Positions 56,609 through 64,000 of a stretch of 64,000 nucleotides of DNA are shown in pieces (position 1 is the first letter of the stretch; each line of letters opens with the position of its first letter). The stretch covers positions 310,001 through 374,000 of the forward strand of contig OX637627.1 in assembly GCA_951802195.1 (NCBI GenBank). The letters run 5' to 3'. The stretch is from Tausonia pullulans. Its lineage: Eukaryota; Basidiomycota; Tremellomycetes; Cystofilobasidiales; Mrakiaceae. A program made the translations under genes and the position numbers. Under the pieces are notes generated by a model. That model was given only the letters and a program-made list of their open reading frames with translations. It was not told the DNA's origin and searched no databases.

Positions 56609-58442
56609 CTTTGATCGTCTTCTCTTCTCTTCCCACTTTCCTCTTCACCTTCCTCATCCTTCTTCCTCCCTCCTCCCCCCCTTGTACTACTCTATCTCCT
56701 CCACCTCCCTCCCGTCCCCCTCCCCATCTATACACTCCTCTCCCCTCCCTCCCTAGCTAGAATCTCTCTTTCCTCCCTCTCGCCGGACTCTCATAGATCA
56801 TAGGGTCATGCCGTCCTCTATGTTTGGTCCAGGATCTAGATACCAAGTAATAAATAAAACAGAAAACAATGTCACGCAAATGGAGATCCTGCTACATGAA
56901 CGGCTTCAGAGCTGAGCGGAAGCACCGATTTTTAGCGGAGATCGAGAGCAGCGATAACGTCGAGAGCTGCCTGCGGTGATTTGTGGCTCTTGTCCAGGCC
57001 GGAGAAGAAAGGAACATAGAGAGGGTTCATCAGCAGGAGAGACGAGGACCGACCGCCCGATGGGCGTGTTAGGATCGGCCCAAGGGTCAAGGGCTCAGGA
57101 GGACGGATGATAAGAGGGGCGGACGTACAGGAGTGGACCGAAGTGCTGGCCGGGGCACAGGCTCGCTTAAGGTCTTGGGCAGGTTTGTTGGATGCAAATG
57201 ATAATCAGAGTGCAGAGCAAATTGTACGATGAACTGAGCGTTTTATGGGCCAAGGGTGAGAAAACAAAGAGTGTGGGACAGTATGACTGAAGACAGGCCG
57301 AAGATATGGGAGCCGAACGAGAGAGGCATGCTGCACAGGCGCGGAGCCGAGGTGGCGGGTCCGCGAGATTCTGACAGCCAAATAGGCGCGGAGCCTATGT
57401 GGTGATTCGGTGAGATCCTAACAGGGCAAGCGCAGCACCCGGGATCGACGACGTGGAATCATCGTTGCACCAATCGTCATGAGTTATCCGGCAGCCGATC
57501 CTCGAAGGACGAAGGTTCGAGATTACCGTGCTTAAGGAGACACGCTTTGATGTGACCGTATCATCGGTTCTGACTTTGGATGGTCGGAGTTACATCAGAT
57601 CTTAGATCGTTCAACCCGTCCCAGGTCAAAACTCGCTTGGCTCAGCAGCTCAGGCCTCAACCCTCAAGCTCGCAAGAAACAGGCCACCCTCGCATGCAGT
57701 ATCAACAAACAGGGCCTGGGAGCACACCCAAAGAAGCTACATGAACTTTACCAATCGGAGCAGCGCCCGCGGCAGAGATCTCTCGCTCAAATCGAGAATT
57801 CACCGTCATTTCATCGAGTTGTGGACAACGGCGAGGAGCCTAGGAGTCCGAAGCAATGACAGCGCGCAGCACGTCTTCTTCGCAAACAAACCAGCCTAGT
57901 CTGCCCACCAGGGCACAAACTCATCAACCACCGCTTTTCAATGCTTTTTTTAACAAAGCCGAGACTAAAGACACGTTAAAGTCAAGACATATCGAAAAGA
58001 AAAACCATGCATGCATCGTTTCGAGTTCGTATCATCGTTTCCCTCCCCCCGCTTCTGCTTTGGTTTCCTTTGGCCTATGATACGAGCCAAGATCTATGAG
58101 AGGGAGAGCAGAGGAGGGATGGGGGAGGAAGGGGAAGTAAAGGACAAATGGCACAGAAACACAAAGAAAAATAACTAATACAAGGCGACTCCCACTCTTC
58201 GGCATTGAAACCCGACAGCAGGCTCAGATTCCCCCTACCCCGTGAGTCCCGCCCGCCGCCGAGGCGGCCGATCTACAGGCTGGCTTGCCTCTCTCACCGC
58301 CTTCCTCTTGCCTTGGCCACCGCCACTAGGATGGGTGCCGGGCTTCAGAAGGCAGGTAGAATCCCAGTCTGATGACCCAATGTCGTTTTGGGGCTCACCA
58401 GCAAGGCGACAGACGGACGGCCAGCTAGTGCCCGCGATCCCC
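56609..58442. other. gene-poor interval with pyrimidine tract and local repeat
   Basis: About 1.8 kb with no supported gene. 56610-56795 is a C/T-rich tract. 57335-57430 holds two imperfect copies of a 45-bp unit. The rest has lower GC content than the genes and only short frames. I checked 57440-57560 for a tRNA because of a GGTTCGA-like string, but no cloverleaf forms. The right end is the PP4 3' flank. Confidence 0.45.
57335..57430. repeat. imperfect direct repeat, two copies of about 45 bp
   Basis: Two adjacent units each begin AGGCGCGGAGCC, continue with GTGG..G.., and include GAGAT.CT.ACAG. They are diverged but aligned without large gaps. Confidence 0.7.
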
Positions 58443-60013
58443 TCAGAGGACTATAAAAACCGCCGCACATTCAGTCCCACCTCCATCTCTCGGAAATAGA
58501 AGAGGAGGAAGCCCACGCACAATACTCTGGCAGTGGTCGTTTCGCCGGGATGCCCTTGGCGTCCTGGGGCGCAGCGACAAACGTCTTGTACTCCTGGTTG
58601 AGGTCTTCATCGAGTTCGAGGATCGATGCGACGTTGCCACATCGGTAGCAGTAATTTGGGGCTGCTCGCTCGTTTATCAGCCGGGGATCTGCTTCGTGAG
58701 GGGAGGAATGCAGCAGAGAAAGAGAGCACGACGCACCTGACCAAACGGTCACGATCCGATTGTCAAACATGAGCTTGTGGCCCTCCATAACGAGCTGGTG
58801 CGCTCGCGCAACGAGGTCGATCTGGTTTGTGTGGTTGAATTGGGCAACGATGTCGGCGCCAAAGAGGAATCCTGCGCCGCGGGGGGAGACACCCCACCCG
58901 TCGATGTCTGGCAAGAAGGTTGGGTAGGGTAAGCACAACGGGGCCAAACAGAAAAAGAGACACATGCGCCTCACCGTCTGGGTCCGACCAGAGGAGATCG
59001 CACATTGCCCCGTCGTGCGGAACCTCTTGCTTGCGATCGATGAGTCGGATCTGGAGGGAAAGAAATTGTGAGCTAGAGCACCTCAAGGCCGACCATAAGC
59101 TCCTCTCACCTGATCGAGCGTCACCACACTCGGACTCAGCCCTCCATGGACGCAGAACACACGTCCATCGACGACAGCCCCCAAGCTGAGGTAGTCAAAA
59201 ACATCGCAGCAGTACCGCCAAACGTTGACCGATCCGTACTTGCGTTGACACTCGTCATAAAAGCCGTAGACTTGGGTGATTTGCCGCGACTCATGGTTAC
59301 CCCGAATGAGGGTAATGCGATCTGGGTAGCGGACTTTCAGGGCAAGAAGAAGGAGGAACGTTTCGACGGAATAGAAGCCTCGATCGACAAAATCGCCCTA
59401 ATCGAGTAAGGAGGGATAGGGGGGGGGGGGGGGGGGGGAGGTGAGAGGTCAGAAGATGATGGGTAGGTTGCACGCGGCGACGACGCGTAGCGTGGGACCC
59501 ACCATGAAGAGATAAGATGTCCCGGGGCATTCGCCGCCGACCCGGAAAAGCTCCATTAGGTCGAAGAACTGGCCGTGGATGTCACCGCAGATCTGAAAGA
59601 GTACAAAAAAGACGAAAGGAGTGTCAGTCTCGTAGGGTTGCATGCATTCGCATGACGCGAAGTGGTCAAAGGCGCATGGCGGGCTCAGGGCCACATGGTT
59701 CCTGCCCTGCCTCTTGGCTTCTAAGTAGACCCCAGGCTAGCTCGTAAGGGAGAGAGCAAGGACTCACCGTCACGGGGCTGTCGACATACTGGACGTTACC
59801 CTCCTCGATCAGGATCTCTCGCGCCTTGGAGCAGAGGTCCTTAACCTCGACTTCCGAGATGGGCTCGCACCGCCGAAGCTGGGCGATCTGTCTATGGGTA
59901 TGCCGGGAGATGTAGGCCGATGGGAGCTTCGTGTCAGATGATAACGTTTCCCGTCGGGCGATGGCCGAGGAGAGACTGGAGGGGAGGACGGACCTATCGA
60001 GATTGCTGGACAT
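58443..60013 (-). CDS. pph3: protein phosphatase 4 catalytic subunit
   Basis: PPP-family Ser/Thr phosphatase; PP4 dephosphorylates gamma-H2A and checkpoint kinases and works with R2/R3 regulatory subunits. Exon 1 is only 20 nt (59994-60013, MSSNLD-R); a 102-nt intron then joins to [20 protein letters not shown], aligning with animal PP4C. Motifs in order: [117 protein letters not shown] and [20 protein letters not shown]. All metal-binding Asp, His and Asn residues are present. A final 70-nt intron (58451-58520) splits the Phe codon so that the C-terminus becomes LPEYFL, the methylated tail of PP4/PP6. The intron between YLFM and GDFVDRG contains a sense-strand C20 run. Sequence favours PP4 over PP6. 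Confidence 0.95.
59419..59438. repeat. G20 homopolymer in a PP4 intron
   Basis: Twenty consecutive G on the + strand; poly-C in the transcript, between the GTGGGT donor after YLFM (59502) and the TTAG acceptor at 59398, close to the acceptor side. Confidence 0.9.
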
Positions 60014-60564
60014 GAGGATGACCGGGTCCGGACGAAAGGTGTCACGTAGAGAAGGAGGGCCCAGGCAGGAAGGATGGGTATCAAGAAGGCCGGGTGGATA
60101 AGCCCGTCTTGGAGTTAAAGAAAGAAGGCGACGGCGAGGTGTGGAAGAGGAGAGCGGGACAAGAGCAGAGGGAGGTCGTTGGATCGGGAGAAAGATGAGA
60201 CGAGCCGACGACGAGACGGGAGACGAGAATGCCGACGACGAGGCACAAGGCGCGTCGAAGGAAGTGGACGGAGAAGGAAGAGGACGGATGGGCTGGTGGA
60301 GGTTGAGAGAGACAAGCGGGCGAGGGGACAAGCGAGACTGACACGCGCGTCGTTGGTCGCTGAGGGGAGAACCCACCCTTGACAACGGCCGGCCAGCTCG
60401 CGCGTCCTGGAGATTTGGGCGACTCTCCAGCCTCTCTTGTTCCTCCTTCACCTCTCACCTCTCACCACCCGACACCCGTCCCTCCTTCCTTCCTCGGCCA
60501 CTAGAACGCCAGGTCCCGCGCGCCTCCAGCCAGCCACAGGACCCCGCCGCCCTCGTCGCCCAGC
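60014..60564. other. divergent promoter, PP4 / RPC1
   Basis: About 550 bases between two divergent housekeeping genes, so it should serve as a bidirectional promoter. The + strand is purine-rich near PP4 and pyrimidine-rich near RPC1, so each gene has a pyrimidine-rich sense-strand leader. No open frame with motifs. Confidence 0.5.

Positions 60565-64000
<3,436 letters not shown>

Noticed and set aside
57440-57560. Possible tRNA near a GGTTCGA string
   Set aside because: The flanking bases do not form a T stem, and no matching acceptor or anticodon stems could be found.

Overview
The window is nuclear DNA from a GC-rich, intron-dense fungus, almost certainly a basidiomycete. Nearly every gene is cut by many short GT-AG introns (mostly about 50-110 nt), codons favour G or C in the third position, and there is a Clp1 (clampless1)-like gene, a family I know only from Basidiomycota. 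A basidiomycetous yeast-like lineage such as Pucciniomycotina is my inference. I saw no prophage-like, retroviral, transposon, CRISPR, rRNA or convincing tRNA features.

Layout, left to right: a GH13 alpha-glucosidase (+, 547-3779); a possible 58-residue gene (-, about 4.5 kb); the G-alpha chaperone/exchange factor Ric8 (-, 5515-8212); the APC/C activator Cdh1/Fzr (-, 9594-12689); a manganese-type CDF transporter (-, 13108-15841); a Ymr1-like myotubularin PI3P phosphatase (+, 16689-20211); a ZIP zinc transporter (+, 20739-22785); a TB2/DP1/REEP ER-shaping protein with a very long disordered tail (+, 23181-26090); a possible unrecognised gene (-, 26.2-27.35 kb); a Clp1-like developmental regulator (+, 27871-29717); a membrane-anchored histidine phosphatase of the Pmu1 kind (-, 30774-32620); a doubtful small gene (+, about 33 kb); an unrecognised disordered protein (-, 33919-38085); a divergent protein kinase (+, 38954-42230); an Frm2/Hbn1-type nitroreductase (-, 42504-43601); eIF5B (-, 44201-48913); a glutamine-rich LisH protein resembling Flo8/SSDP regulators (-, 49567-54239); a doubtful small gene (+, about 56.1-56.6 kb); the PP4 phosphatase catalytic subunit (-, 58443-60013); and the start of RPC1, the largest RNA polymerase III subunit (+, 60565 to beyond the right edge).

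There is no operon-like logic. The genes are housekeeping and signalling functions in ordinary eukaryotic arrangement. Several (Ric8, Cdh1, Clp1-like, LisH/Flo8-like, PP4) belong to families that control cell cycle, morphogenesis or mating development, but their proximity is not evidence of joint function. The most distinctive sequence features are six G or C homopolymers of 14-20 nt, five of them inside introns; a 680-nt intron through the C-box of Cdh1; a duplicated exon segment in eIF5B; LisH and PP4 signatures that appear only after splicing; and pyrimidine-rich sense strands downstream of stop codons. I found no convincing new multi-gene system.
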